Shown: piece by piece, positions 19,184 through 29,242 of the stretch | How the letters are laid out: every line of letters begins with the position of its first letter | How positions within the stretch are numbered: the first letter of the stretch is position 1 | Assembly (NCBI RefSeq): GCF_000305785.2 | Contig: NC_018868.3 | Coordinates: 1,040,001-1,104,000 of the forward strand | Length of the DNA stretch: 64,000 bases | Direction: 5' to 3' | DNA from: Simiduia agarivorans SA1 = DSM 21679 | GTDB taxonomy: Bacteria > Pseudomonadota > Gammaproteobacteria > Pseudomonadales > Cellvibrionaceae | Program-made: the position numbers and the translations under genes | The notes under the pieces: model-generated | What the model was told of the DNA's origin: nothing | Seen by the model: the letters and a program-made list of their open reading frames with translations, nothing else | Databases searched by the model: none

Positions 19184-21208
19184 CTATTTCACCAATCGGT
19201 TCAACGTCTGGATCAGGCGGTTGATATCGATGGGCTTAGTGAGGTATTCGAAAAAACCGGCCTTGCGTCCGCGCTCCACATCAAAATTCATCGCATTGGC
19301 AGATAAGGCCAACACCGGAATATCGGCAGTACCGGCATCCGCCTTCAACACTTCCAGCACTTCGTAACCGTCCATACCCGGCAGGTTGATATCCAGGATC
19401 ACAATATCAGGCTCGAAGGTGCGCGCCTTATAGAGCCCCATAAAGGCCTCTTCCGCTACCTCGAGTTCGAGCAACGGAAACCGTTGGCAAAACTGGCGGA
19501 TAACGCGAATATTTGAAGGGTTGTCTTCAATGTAGAGCACCTTGTGAGGTACCGATATATTCAACTCTGCCCGGGCAACCGGTGCATGGGTATGCGGCTC
19601 GGGCTCAATATCCGGCTGCTCCACCTGCTCAAACGTCAACCAGAATGTCGTGCCCGTCCCCACCCGGCTTTCAAAATCAATGCTCCCGTGCATCATTTCC
19701 ATTAACCGGCGGGTAATGACCAGACCGACGCCGCTGCCCTCAACCTTGCCACCTTCGGCACCCAAACGGTTGAATGGCTGATACATTTCTTTGCGTTTGT
19801 TTTCCGGAATCCCGTGGCCGGTGTCGCGCACTCCAATGCGTAAACCCGACTGGCCATCCCCCGAAAAAATCACTTCGACCGAACCGCCCATGCGGTTGTA
19901 CTTGATGGCATTACTCAGCAAGTTCAGCATAACCTGCTTAAATCGTACGCTGTCAGCCAGAATAAAGGCATTCGCCAGACGCCGGAAATCCGTGCTGATT
20001 TTTATCGCCCGGCCATCTGCCAGGGACTGCACCAGCTGGATGCACTCCCGCACAATCCGCGACGGTAAAACCGGCTCGAGTGACAAGGTCAATTTACCGG
20101 ACTCAATTTTGGCCAGGTCCAATACGTCGTTAATCAGTTGCAACAGATGGCCGCCGGCCTTGCGAATTTCCCGCAGGTTTTCCAGCTGCTCTGATGTCAG
20201 GTTATCGTCATAGTCGAATAACTGGGCAAACCCCATGATCGCATTTAACGGGGTGCGCAATTCATGGCTCATGCTGGAAAGGAATTCAGATTTGGCGCGG
20301 TTGGCGTTTTCGGCTGCATCGCGGGCCTGTAAAACCCGCTGCTCGGCCTCCTTCAATAACGTGATATCCAGATTGCTGCCCGCCATGCTGATGACTTCAC
20401 CATCATCACCCAGCACTACCGAGCCCCGGCCTTTAATCCAATGCACCTGGTTGTCACCGCCCAACATCCGATATTCGATATCGAATGGCACCTTACCCTG
20501 CACATGACTGGCAAGCATCTCCTTGAACCTTGGCAGATCTTCCGGGTGCATGTAATCAAACCACACCTGCAATTCATTGCGTTCACCTTCGGACGGCCGT
20601 TCAACCCCGATCATTTCCCAACAACGGTCGGTAAAGTCCAACGACTTGTCTTCCCGGTTCCACTCCCAGATTCCATCATTGGACGCACGCAGAATACGTT
20701 CGTGGCGGGCCTCGCTTTCACGCAGGCGAGCCTCTGCCTGCTTAAGATTGGTGATATCAATATTCACCCCGGATAAATACCGGATTTTTCCGTCGGCCTC
20801 GCGCCGCGAATTACCCCGGGCTTCAGTCCAGCGGTAATCGCCACTCAGATGCCGGATACGGTAGACCACATAGTAGGGCTCGCCTTGCACCACATGCCGC
20901 TCGACCGCCCCCTTGATCAGATCTACATCTTCCGGATGAACAAATCCAAACAGATCATGGCCGGTGCGAATCTGGGTTCGCACCTCGTTGTCATAACCCA
21001 GCTCTGCCCAAAAAGAGCCTTCCCAATGCAGTTGGTTAAGCTCCAGATCCCACTCCCAGAAGCCGCATCCTGAACCGTAGAAGATGCGTTGATAGCGGGC
21101 AGCCCGTTCGCGCAGCGCATCGGCATCCGCACTCGCGAGCTGCGCTTCGGTCATCGAAAGGTAGCGATAGCGTGAATCTTGCTCTGCGCTTGGTGGCTGA
21201 TCAGTCAT
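19184..21208 (-). CDS. Soluble PAS-PAS hybrid sensor histidine kinase
   Basis: A 674-residue hybrid kinase with no transmembrane segment, so a cytoplasmic sensor. In order: two PAS_3-type domains each ending in a PAC motif (YLSGVNIDITNLKQAEARL and MAGSNLDITLLKEAEQRV), a coiled linker, HisKA with the phosphorylatable His in FLSSMSHELRTPLN, HATPase_c (NLLSNAIKYN, DTGHGIP, GSGVGLVITRRL), and a C-terminal receiver domain with the acceptor Asp in VILDINLPGMDGYEVL and Lys in YLTKPID. The ATG at 21208 has GGGAG eight bases upstream; a TTG eight codons earlier lacks one. The signal and output are unknown. No response regulator gene lies nearby. Confidence 0.9.
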   Translation of the reverse strand: MTDQPPSAEQDSRYRYLSMTEAQLASADADALRERAARYQRIFYGSGCGFWEWDLELNQLHWEGSFWAELGYDNEVRTQIRTGHDLFGFVHPEDVDLIKGAVERHVVQGEPYYVVYRIRHLSGDYRWTEARGNSRREADGKIRYLSGVNIDITNLKQAEARLRESEARHERILRASNDGIWEWNREDKSLDFTDRCWEMIGVERPSEGERNELQVWFDYMHPEDLPRFKEMLASHVQGKVPFDIEYRMLGGDNQVHWIKGRGSVVLGDDGEVISMAGSNLDITLLKEAEQRVLQARDAAENANRAKSEFLSSMSHELRTPLNAIMGFAQLFDYDDNLTSEQLENLREIRKAGGHLLQLINDVLDLAKIESGKLTLSLEPVLPSRIVRECIQLVQSLADGRAIKISTDFRRLANAFILADSVRFKQVMLNLLSNAIKYNRMGGSVEVIFSGDGQSGLRIGVRDTGHGIPENKRKEMYQPFNRLGAEGGKVEGSGVGLVITRRLMEMMHGSIDFESRVGTGTTFWLTFEQVEQPDIEPEPHTHAPVARAELNISVPHKVLYIEDNPSNIRVIRQFCQRFPLLELEVAEEAFMGLYKARTFEPDIVILDINLPGMDGYEVLEVLKADAGTADIPVLALSANAMNFDVERGRKAGFFEYLTKPIDINRLIQTLNRLVK

Positions 21209-21253
21209 GTTCGGGGCTCCCAGTTCAGGCAATAACTATAAAGGAGGAGACAC

Positions 21254-21281
21254 AAAAAAGGCGACAAATGTCGCCTTTTTT
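21254..21281 (-). terminator. Terminator after secF
   Basis: A6-GGCGAC / GTCGCC-T6 stem-loop. It stands 30 bp after the secF stop in the direction of transcription and separates secDF from the kinase gene. Confidence 0.88.
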
Positions 21282-21311
21282 CGAGCACATAAGCTCAGAA
21301 GACACAATAGA

Positions 21312-22232
21312 TCAGGGCATCTCATCCACTTCAGCACCTTCTTTCACTGGCGGCATCAGATCTTCTTTGACGATGTTCAAGCCAAGCAGCAAATTGGAAG
21401 CCACGTAGATGGACGAGTAGGTACCAATGACAATACCCACCAGCAACGCCGAGGAGAATCCACTGAGCAATTCGCCGCCATACATATACAACACCACCAG
21501 CACGATCAGGGTTGTACCCGAGGTGACCAGGGTACGATCTAGCGTCTGGGTCAGGGATACGTTAACCACATCCACAGACTCGGTTTTACGCAGCACAGGG
21601 AAGTTCTCCCGGATGCGGTCGAATACCACGATGGTGTCGTTGAGCGAGTAACCCACAACCGCGAGAATCGCTGCCAGTACAGACAGGTCGAAGCCAACAC
21701 CCAGAATGGAAAAGAAACCCAACACAATAATCACGTCATGGGCCAATGCGGCAACCGCCGCCACCGCAAACTTCCACTGGAAGCGCATGGCGACATAGGC
21801 CATCACCACCACCAGCGCAAACAGCATGCCGATACCACCCTGGTCGCGCAGCTCTTCACCGACCTGAGGCCCTACATATTCGACGCGCTTGAGGGTAATC
21901 TCTCCCTCTTCCACCGCGGTCAGGTGGCGGAGCACCTCTTCCCCGATGCCGTCTTTAAAATCCAACTGCATGCGGATCAGGACATCTTCGTCGGACCCGA
22001 AATTAACCACCACTACATTCACGTAGCCGGCTTCGGACAAGGTAGAACGGATTTGTTCCAGATCGGCCTTGTGCTCGTACTCAACCTCCACCTGCAAACC
22101 ACCGGTGAAATCGAGGCCGAAGTTCAGACCGTTAACCACCAGAGAGCCCACCGAACCCAACAACAACAACGCTGAAAACAGCGTGGCAATCAGGCGCGTA
22201 CCCATGAAATTAATCACTTTATTACTTTCCAT
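21312..22232 (-). CDS. secF: Protein translocase subunit SecF
   Basis: RND-type membrane protein that with SecD uses the proton gradient to help pull exported proteins into the periplasm. Visible are the first transmembrane helix, the GLDFTGGLQVEVEY motif opening the periplasmic domain, and five C-terminal transmembrane helices including ALAHDVIIVLGFFSILG and GYSLNDTIVVFDRIRENF. Two ATGs are adjacent; the second (22232) has AAGGAG six bases upstream. It lies 10 bp after secD. Confidence 0.95.
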   Translation of the reverse strand: MESNKVINFMGTRLIATLFSALLLLGSVGSLVVNGLNFGLDFTGGLQVEVEYEHKADLEQIRSTLSEAGYVNVVVVNFGSDEDVLIRMQLDFKDGIGEEVLRHLTAVEEGEITLKRVEYVGPQVGEELRDQGGIGMLFALVVVMAYVAMRFQWKFAVAAVAALAHDVIIVLGFFSILGVGFDLSVLAAILAVVGYSLNDTIVVFDRIRENFPVLRKTESVDVVNVSLTQTLDRTLVTSGTTLIVLVVLYMYGGELLSGFSSALLVGIVIGTYSSIYVASNLLLGLNIVKEDLMPPVKEGAEVDEMP

Positions 22233-22242
22233 CATACGCTCC

Positions 22243-24117
22243 TTAAATCCACACTTTCTTCACGTTACGGCCACCGTATATGAAGTTCGCGATCATGCGC
22301 GACACCATAATGGCCGTGAACATTGAGGTCAGAATACCCAGACTCAGCGTTACCGCGAAGCCTTTTACCGGCCCGGTACCGATGGCGTAGAGAATCACCG
22401 CCACAATCAAGGTGGTGATGTTGGCGTCCAGAATGGTGGTAAAGGCCCGCTCATAACCAGCATTGATTGCCGACTGCGTTGGCAAACCGTTGGCCAGTTC
22501 CTCTTTGATACGGGAGAAAATCAACACGTTGGCGTCCACCGCCATACCCACCGTCAGCACGATACCGGCGATACCTGGCAAGGTCAGTGTTGCACCCAAC
22601 ATGGACATACAGGCTGCCAGCAACACCACGTTCACGGCCAGTGCAATATTTGCCGCAATGCCAAACACCTTGTAATAGGCCAGCATAAAAATCAGTACTA
22701 ACGCGAACGCAATCTGTACGCTCAATACACCAACCGCGATATTTTCAGCCCCCAATGACGGCCCAATAGTGCGCTCCTCCACGAAGTACATGGGCGCCGC
22801 CAGGGCACCGGAACGCAGCAAGAGCGCCAACTCGCTGGCTTCAGCCACATTATCCAGGCCGGTAATACGGAACTGAACGCCCAAGGCACTCTGGATAGTG
22901 GCAAGAGAAATCACTTTTTTCTCTACGATCTGGCGCGGTGTCACCACTTCTTCACCGGCCGCATTGGTGGTGCGGTCGAGGCGGGTTTTGTATTCGATAA
23001 ACAGCACGCCCATGCGACGCCCCACGTTGGAGCGGGTGGCGCGATGCATCTTGGTACCGCCGGCACTGTCCAGGTTGATATTGACCTGAGGCTGGTTGGT
23101 TTCAGGATCAAAACTGCTTTGGGCGCCCGACACGTGGTCACCGGAAATAATCAGTGCACGTTCCAGTTCTGCGTTACCGAAGCGACGCTGGTCTAACTCG
23201 CTGCGGAATTCAAAGCTTTCTTTATTGGTCACCAGATCGCTGGGCTTGGCTTCAAGCCGGAACTCCAGGTTGGCGGTTTTGCCGATAACCCGCTTGGCTT
23301 CGGCGGTATCCTGCACACCCGGCAACTCCACCACAATCCGGTTGCGCCCCTGGCGCTGAACGATGGGCTCAGAAACACCCAGTTCGTTGACCCGGTTACG
23401 CAACGTTGTCAGGTTTTGCTGAACCGCATAGTTTTCGATTTCGCGGATGGCGGTTTCGCTGAAGGTGGCCTTGACCGTAAAAGTGCCATCTTCATTGTCG
23501 ACACTTTCGCGCGTCAGGTCCTGAAATTCCTTGCGGAAAATGGCTGCGGCCGCATCGCGATCCTCAGCTGACCGGAACACACCTTCAATGGCGCCAGCCT
23601 CGGTGAATTCCACGCTGACATAACGGATACGCTCTTCGCGCAGCTTGCTTTTAAACTCGGTAAGAGAGGACTCCTGTCGCTTGGCAATGGCCGAGGCAGT
23701 GTCTACCTCCATCAGAAAGTGCACACCACCCGATAAATCCAGACCCAGCTTCATGGGGCCGGCGCCAAGACTGCGCAGCCAATCGGGGGTGGTGGAGGCC
23801 ATATTCAGCGCCACCACGAAACTGTCTCCCAAAGCGCGCTGGATAGTGCGCTTGGCGGGCAACTGATCGTCTGATGAGTGCAGACGGATCAACGCATTCT
23901 TGGGGTTTACGGTTTCGCCGAAGTGCTCGATACCCGCCTCTTCCAACGCCTTGGTGGCGCGATCAAGTACGGCTTGATCCAGCTCCATGGCACTGGATTC
24001 ACCGGAAATCTGCACAGCCGGATCGGGCGCGTAGAGGTTGGGCATGGCAAACACAAAGGCCAACCCTATCACTGCCAGAATCAGCAGATTTTTCCAAAGG
24101 GGATAGCGATTCAACAT
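22243..24117 (-). CDS. secD: Protein translocase subunit SecD
   Basis: Partner of SecF in the Sec accessory complex. The start at 24117 gives MLNRYPLWKNLLILAVIGL, the conserved SecD N-terminus; longer in-frame starts are not conserved. The protein is 624 residues. It shows the first transmembrane helix, the GLDLSGGVHFLMEVD motif, the P1 and P4 periplasmic regions (NRIVVELPGVQDTAEAKRVIG), and the C-terminal transmembrane block with GIAGIVLTVGMAVDANVLIFSRIKEE. Unusually, no yajC precedes it: only 153 bp separate it from tgt. Confidence 0.96.
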   Translation of the reverse strand: MLNRYPLWKNLLILAVIGLAFVFAMPNLYAPDPAVQISGESSAMELDQAVLDRATKALEEAGIEHFGETVNPKNALIRLHSSDDQLPAKRTIQRALGDSFVVALNMASTTPDWLRSLGAGPMKLGLDLSGGVHFLMEVDTASAIAKRQESSLTEFKSKLREERIRYVSVEFTEAGAIEGVFRSAEDRDAAAAIFRKEFQDLTRESVDNEDGTFTVKATFSETAIREIENYAVQQNLTTLRNRVNELGVSEPIVQRQGRNRIVVELPGVQDTAEAKRVIGKTANLEFRLEAKPSDLVTNKESFEFRSELDQRRFGNAELERALIISGDHVSGAQSSFDPETNQPQVNINLDSAGGTKMHRATRSNVGRRMGVLFIEYKTRLDRTTNAAGEEVVTPRQIVEKKVISLATIQSALGVQFRITGLDNVAEASELALLLRSGALAAPMYFVEERTIGPSLGAENIAVGVLSVQIAFALVLIFMLAYYKVFGIAANIALAVNVVLLAACMSMLGATLTLPGIAGIVLTVGMAVDANVLIFSRIKEELANGLPTQSAINAGYERAFTTILDANITTLIVAVILYAIGTGPVKGFAVTLSLGILTSMFTAIMVSRMIANFIYGGRNVKKVWI

Positions 24118-24270
24118 AGGAAGTCCATGAAGGGCCTGGCGCCCCGTTGCACGTGTGTATTTTTTGATCAATTGCACCGCTGCGTGCAGGGCGCTGTTTA
24201 TTGTTTGGAGTAGATGTGGGCATCAGCCCCCAATTACAAGGGCGCGATTATACGCAGATACCACGCGCGC

Positions 24271-25416
<1,146 letters not shown>

Positions 25417-26472
25417 TTACAGCGTATCGCCAATGGGGTCATCACAGGCATTGGGGTTGCGGGTGATGAACATGGCATCCCCGTAGCTGAAAAAACGGTA
25501 GCGGCTGGCCACCGCCTCGCGGTAGGCATCCATGGTATTGCGGTAGCCAGCGAACGCAGACACCAGCATCAACAGGGTCGATTCGGGCAAATGAAAATTG
25601 GTCACCAATGCATCCACCACCTGATAGCGATAGCTGGGGTAAATAAATATCTGGGTCTCGCCCTGATAGGGCCTTATTTCACCATCCCGGGCCGCCGTTT
25701 CCAGACAGCGCACACTGGTAGTACCCACGGCAATCACCCGCTTACCGGCGGCCTTCGTGGCTTTTACCTGCTCACACACCGCCGGTGTCACTTCCATCAC
25801 TTCGCTGTGCATCACATGGGTCTTGATGTCGTCAACCCGCACCGGCTGAAACGTCCCGGCCCCCACATGCAGGGTCACAAAGGCCAGCTGGACGCCTTTA
25901 TCCTTAAGCGCATTCAACAGGCGATCATCAAAGTGCAAGCCCGCCGTGGGCGCCGCCACCGCACCGGCTTTGGTGCCGTATACCGTCTGGTAGCGCTCCC
26001 TGTCGGCTTTGGCGTCGGCACGGTCTATATAGGGGGGCAATGGCATGTGGCCAATAGCCTCTAATAACTCGAGGGCCGGGACCGGGAATTGCAGCAGAAA
26101 CAGGGCCTCTTCGCGTCCGGTAACGGTAATTTCGGTGCCATCCTCCAGCGCAATCACAGCGCCAGGTTTGGGTGATTTACTGGACCGTACATGGGCTTTG
26201 ACGTTGTACCGGTCGAGCACCCGCTCCACCAGTATCTCCACCTGCCCCCCGGTGCTCTTCTGACCAAAGACCCTGGCCGGAATCACACGGGTATCGTTGA
26301 ACACCATCAGATCACCAGGTTCCACCAAACCCAGAATCTCCTCAAACTGGCCATGAGCCATGGCTCCGGTGGGGCCATCCAGCTGAAACAGCCGACTCCC
26401 GGTTCTCTCCGGGGTGGGCTCGCGGGCAATCAACTCATCGGGCAGTTGGTAAAAGAAGTCCTGACGACGCAT
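25417..26472 (-). CDS. queA: S-adenosylmethionine:tRNA ribosyltransferase-isomerase QueA
   Basis: Converts preQ1-tRNA to epoxyqueuosine-tRNA using the ribosyl part of SAM. The N-terminal [19 protein letters not shown] and the core [19 protein letters not shown] and [19 protein letters not shown] segments are diagnostic. It has 351 residues. No strong ribosome site precedes the ATG. It is the first gene of queA-tgt-secD-secF. Confidence 0.97.
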   Translation of the reverse strand: MRRQDFFYQLPDELIAREPTPERTGSRLFQLDGPTGAMAHGQFEEILGLVEPGDLMVFNDTRVIPARVFGQKSTGGQVEILVERVLDRYNVKAHVRSSKSPKPGAVIALEDGTEITVTGREEALFLLQFPVPALELLEAIGHMPLPPYIDRADAKADRERYQTVYGTKAGAVAAPTAGLHFDDRLLNALKDKGVQLAFVTLHVGAGTFQPVRVDDIKTHVMHSEVMEVTPAVCEQVKATKAAGKRVIAVGTTSVRCLETAARDGEIRPYQGETQIFIYPSYRYQVVDALVTNFHLPESTLLMLVSAFAGYRNTMDAYREAVASRYRFFSYGDAMFITRNPNACDDPIGDTL

Positions 26473-26610
26473 GTGTTCAATAATTGATCAGTGGTTTTTC
26501 GGGGATGGCAAGGGTATCGGAAAATGGGGGGAATTGTTAGATGGAGTGGGATATTGGGGGGCTTTGCCGGCGGTGACGCTGCTCGTCAGTGCCACTGGTA
26601 CCAAATACGA

Positions 26611-26639
26611 AAAACCCCAGTCTTTTGGGCTGGGGTTTT
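26611..26639. terminator. Strong stem-loop upstream of queA
   Basis: Ten-bp perfect stem AAAACCCCAG / CTGGGGTTTT with a nine-base loop. On the minus strand it is followed by TTTTTC and on the plus strand preceded by A5. It could stop readthrough from the tRNA unit into queA. Confidence 0.75.
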
Positions 26640-26776
26640 CAGACCGTGCTCGCAGGCCGTGGCCGGAAGTTATCAGAACAGCCTAAGAGCTGTTCTGACC
26701 CGTGGACTCGCGTCGGCCTGACGCTCGGCCTTCGGCCAGCAAAGCTGCCAAAATCGGTAATCCTGCCGATTTGTCA

Positions 26777-26819
26777 GGGCTGCGCGGCAAGGCCGCTTGT
26801 GCTAACAGCTGTCGCTGTT
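26777..26819. repeat. 43-bp direct repeat, copy 1
   Basis: First copy of an identical 43-bp unit that begins GGGCTGCGCGGCAAGGCCGC and ends in the hairpin AACAGC-TGTC-GCTGTT. The second copy starts 81 bp downstream. It contains a GCGGC-AAG-GCCGC stem too. Confidence 0.85.
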
Positions 26820-26857
26820 GTTACTCAAACAGCCTAGGGGCTGTTTTCGCCCCTTCG

Positions 26858-26900
26858 GGGCTGCGCGGCAAGGCCGCTTGTGCTAACAGCTGTCGCTGTT
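26858..26900. repeat. 43-bp direct repeat, copy 2
   Basis: Second identical copy of the 43-bp unit. Between the copies lies another stem-loop, AAACAGC-CTAGGG-GCTGTTT. The sequence reads like a small local duplication of a structured element. Confidence 0.85.
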
Positions 26901-26960
26901 AGTCGCTCCGGCGGTCCGACGTTTCGGGTTCCGGTCTCGCCGGCTCACTGGCGCCAAACA

Positions 26961-26990
26961 AAAAAGCCCCGTCCATTCGGACGGGGCTTT
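26961..26990 (-). terminator. Terminator of the tRNA-Leu gene
   Basis: Twelve-bp perfect stem AAAGCCCCGTCC / GGACGGGGCTTT with loop ATTC. On the minus strand it is followed by T6 in all, eight bases past the CCA end of the tRNA. Confidence 0.93.
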
Positions 26991-26997
26991 ATTTGTT

Positions 26998-27084
26998 TGG
27001 TACCAGTGGCCGGACTCGAACCGGCACAGTGTTGCCACCGGCGGATTTTGAATCCGCTGCGTCTACCAATTTCGCCACACTGGC
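26998..27084 (-). tRNA. tRNA-Leu (anticodon CAA)
   Basis: An 87-nt class II tRNA with a long variable arm and an encoded CCA end. The acceptor stem pairs GCCAGTG with CACTGGT, the T-arm holds GGTTCGAGTCC, and the anticodon stem GCGGA/TCCGC frames loop TTCAAAA, giving anticodon CAA for UUG codons. It has its own promoter and terminator. Confidence 0.97.
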
Positions 27085-27110
27085 AAAGGCTTGGCCTTTG
27101 AGAGTGCGTG

Positions 27111-27138
27111 ATTATAGTCATGGGCCCGGGCGCGTCAA
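27111..27138 (-). promoter_or_regulatory. tRNA-Leu promoter
   Basis: On the minus strand -35 TTGACG (27133-27138) and -10 TATAAT (27111-27116) with a 16-bp spacer. The -10 ends about 26 bases before the mature tRNA 5' end. Confidence 0.85.
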
Positions 27139-27285
27139 CTGAATTTTGTTTCGTTGGTCTATTTTCCCTTTGCCGCACGTTGACGTCGCTTGGTCGCAGT
27201 GTACAAGGCGCGGGCGACAAGGCAGGATAGATTGACTCGTTCAACGCCAATCCCATAACAACAACTGATCATCGAGAGAAATCCC

Positions 27286-29157
27286 ATGACCTTTAAACGT
27301 GCACTTTTGCCCGCCATGGTCGCCGCCGCTCTGCTGAGTGCTTGCGACAATCCGAAACAAGCCACCACAGCCGATACTCCCGCGCAGCAAACACAGGCAG
27401 CCACGCAGGCTCCCGAACAGGAAACGCTACGCCTGAACAAGTGGCTGGACGAACAATACGAAGAACAATTGCAGTTCAGCCCTATTCAATTGAGCTTTCT
27501 GGGACGCAAAGACAAATACGACCAGATTGACGACATGAGCGAGGAGGCCTTTGTGCGCCAGCTGGCCTGGGCCAAAAACAGCGTCGAACAACTGAAGGCT
27601 AATTTCAATCGCGATGCATTAACTGAAGAAGGCAAGAGTTCCTACGATCTCTGGGTTTTCCAGTACGAGCAGGACGTCAAAGCAGAACCGTTCAAACGTC
27701 ACCGCTATATTTTTGAACAAATGGGCGGCGTGCAATCACAATTGCCCAACTTCCTGATGAATTTCCACAAGGTGGAGACAGAGCAGGATATGAAAGACTA
27801 CATCACCCGTATCGGCGGCGTTGCGCGCGCTATCGATCAATTACTGGTGCACGCCAAAGCCAGTGCCGAAATGGGCATCCGCCCGCCCCGCTTTGCCACC
27901 GAAGGCGCCATTGATCAGGCCACCAAACTGATGACCGGCGTGCCATTCGACAGCAGCGACGTCGATGCCCCCTTATTTGCCAATGCCAAGTCAAAAATTG
28001 ACGCCCTGCTGCAAGCCGGCACCATCGACCAGGCCAAAGCTGACGAGCTCACCGCCGCCGCTCGCAGCGCTATGGAAACCCAATTCGGTCCAAGCTATAA
28101 AACGCTGATCAACTGGCTGAAAGAAGACATCAAATTGGCCAGCGCCGAGCCGCAGGGCGCAAGCACTCTGCCAGACGGAAAAGCCTTCTATCAGATGCGT
28201 CTGGAACAAAATACCACAACCTCGATGACCGCTGACGAAGTACATCAGCTGGGCCTGAGCGAAGTGGCGCGCATCCGAAAGGAAATGGAAGCAATCAAAA
28301 ACCAGATGAAATTTGACGGCGATCTGCAGGCGTTTTTCAAATTTTTGCGTGAAGACCCGCAATTCTACTACCCCAATACCGATGAAGGTCGTCAGGCCTA
28401 TCTGGACGATTCTACGGCCTTCCTCGACAACATCAAAGCGAAACTGCCGGAGTATTTCGGCATATTGCCGAAGGCCGACTTGGTGGTGAAGCGCGTGGAA
28501 GCGTTCCGTGAGCAACCGGGTGGTGCCCAGCATTATTATCCCGGCACGCCAGATGGCTCGCGCCCCGGTGTGTATTACGCTCACCTGGCCGACATGACCG
28601 CCTACTCCACCGCCGACATGGAAACCGTGGCCTATCACGAAGGCAACCCGGGCCATCACATGCAGATTTCCATTGCTCAGGAGCGCACCGACATTCCCCA
28701 GTTCCGCACCCAGGCAGGCTTTACCGTATACACGGAAGGCTGGGCGCTCTACTCGGAAAAACTGGCCAAAGAAATGGGGGCGTTTGAAGACCCCTACAAA
28801 TTATTCGGTCACCTGACTGCAGAAATGTGGCGCGCCATCCGCCTGGTAGTTGACACCGGTATGCACGACAAAGGCTGGACCGAAGAACAAGCGGTGGCTT
28901 ACTTCCTGGAAAACTCGGCCATTCCGGAAAAGGCTGTGCGCTCCGAAGTGCGCCGTTACCTGGTGTGGCCAGGCCAGGCGACCTCTTACAAAATCGGCAT
29001 GATGAAAATCCAGGAACTGCGTGCCAAAGCCGAAAAGCAATTGGGCGACAAGTTCGATATCCGTGGGTTCCACGATACGGTGCTGAGCGGTGGCGCACTG
29101 CCATTGCCGGTACTGGAGCGTCGTGTGGACGGCTGGATTAAGGCCAAGCAAGCGTAA
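27286..29157 (+). CDS. DUF885 family lipoprotein peptidase
   Basis: A 623-residue DUF885 protein; several members are annotated as zinc metallopeptidases. The N-terminus is a signal peptide with lipobox L-S-A-C, followed by a Thr/Gln/Ala-rich linker, so it is a membrane-anchored periplasmic lipoprotein. The zinc-binding motif H-E-G-N-P-G-H-H is intact near residue 450, and a conserved TEGWALYSE segment follows. The ribosome site GAGAGAAAT precedes the ATG. The substrate is unknown. It stands alone between the tRNA gene and a convergent aminotransferase gene. Confidence 0.88.
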   Translation: MTFKRALLPAMVAAALLSACDNPKQATTADTPAQQTQAATQAPEQETLRLNKWLDEQYEEQLQFSPIQLSFLGRKDKYDQIDDMSEEAFVRQLAWAKNSVEQLKANFNRDALTEEGKSSYDLWVFQYEQDVKAEPFKRHRYIFEQMGGVQSQLPNFLMNFHKVETEQDMKDYITRIGGVARAIDQLLVHAKASAEMGIRPPRFATEGAIDQATKLMTGVPFDSSDVDAPLFANAKSKIDALLQAGTIDQAKADELTAAARSAMETQFGPSYKTLINWLKEDIKLASAEPQGASTLPDGKAFYQMRLEQNTTTSMTADEVHQLGLSEVARIRKEMEAIKNQMKFDGDLQAFFKFLREDPQFYYPNTDEGRQAYLDDSTAFLDNIKAKLPEYFGILPKADLVVKRVEAFREQPGGAQHYYPGTPDGSRPGVYYAHLADMTAYSTADMETVAYHEGNPGHHMQISIAQERTDIPQFRTQAGFTVYTEGWALYSEKLAKEMGAFEDPYKLFGHLTAEMWRAIRLVVDTGMHDKGWTEEQAVAYFLENSAIPEKAVRSEVRRYLVWPGQATSYKIGMMKIQELRAKAEKQLGDKFDIRGFHDTVLSGGALPLPVLERRVDGWIKAKQA

Positions 29158-29173
29158 GTGTTAACGGCGCAGT

Positions 29174-29202
29174 GGGTGCAATGCGCTTTGCTTATTGCAC
29201 CC
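29174..29202. repeat. Stem-loop between convergent genes
   Basis: Nine-bp perfect arms GGGTGCAAT / ATTGCACCC with an 11-base loop, 17 bp after the DUF885 gene. There is no T-run, so it is not a classic terminator. It may be a dispersed palindromic repeat. Confidence 0.6.
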
Positions 29203-29242
29203 TACGCGAACACCTGTCTTTCAATTAATTCATTTCACCTGC

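Larger units (their letters stand above)
26473..26997. other. Gene-free, hairpin-rich region between queA and tRNA-Leu
   Basis: No credible coding sequence on either strand. The stretch holds at least six stem-loops, four of which reuse an AACAGC/GCTGTT arm: 26673-26698 (10-bp stem), 26803-26819, 26828-26847 and 26885-26900. A 43-bp segment is duplicated exactly 81 bp apart. The queA promoter is presumably in the first 100 bp but no clear hexamers are visible. Confidence 0.75.

Noticed and set aside
26491..26902. Small plus-strand open frames in the hairpin region
   Set aside because: They run through stem-loops and the duplicated unit, the translations repeat as an artefact of the duplication, and no ribosome site is visible.
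27159..27440. 93-codon minus-strand frame upstream of and into the DUF885 gene
   Set aside because: It is cysteine-rich low-complexity sequence antisense to the signal peptide and linker codons, so a shadow of the real gene.
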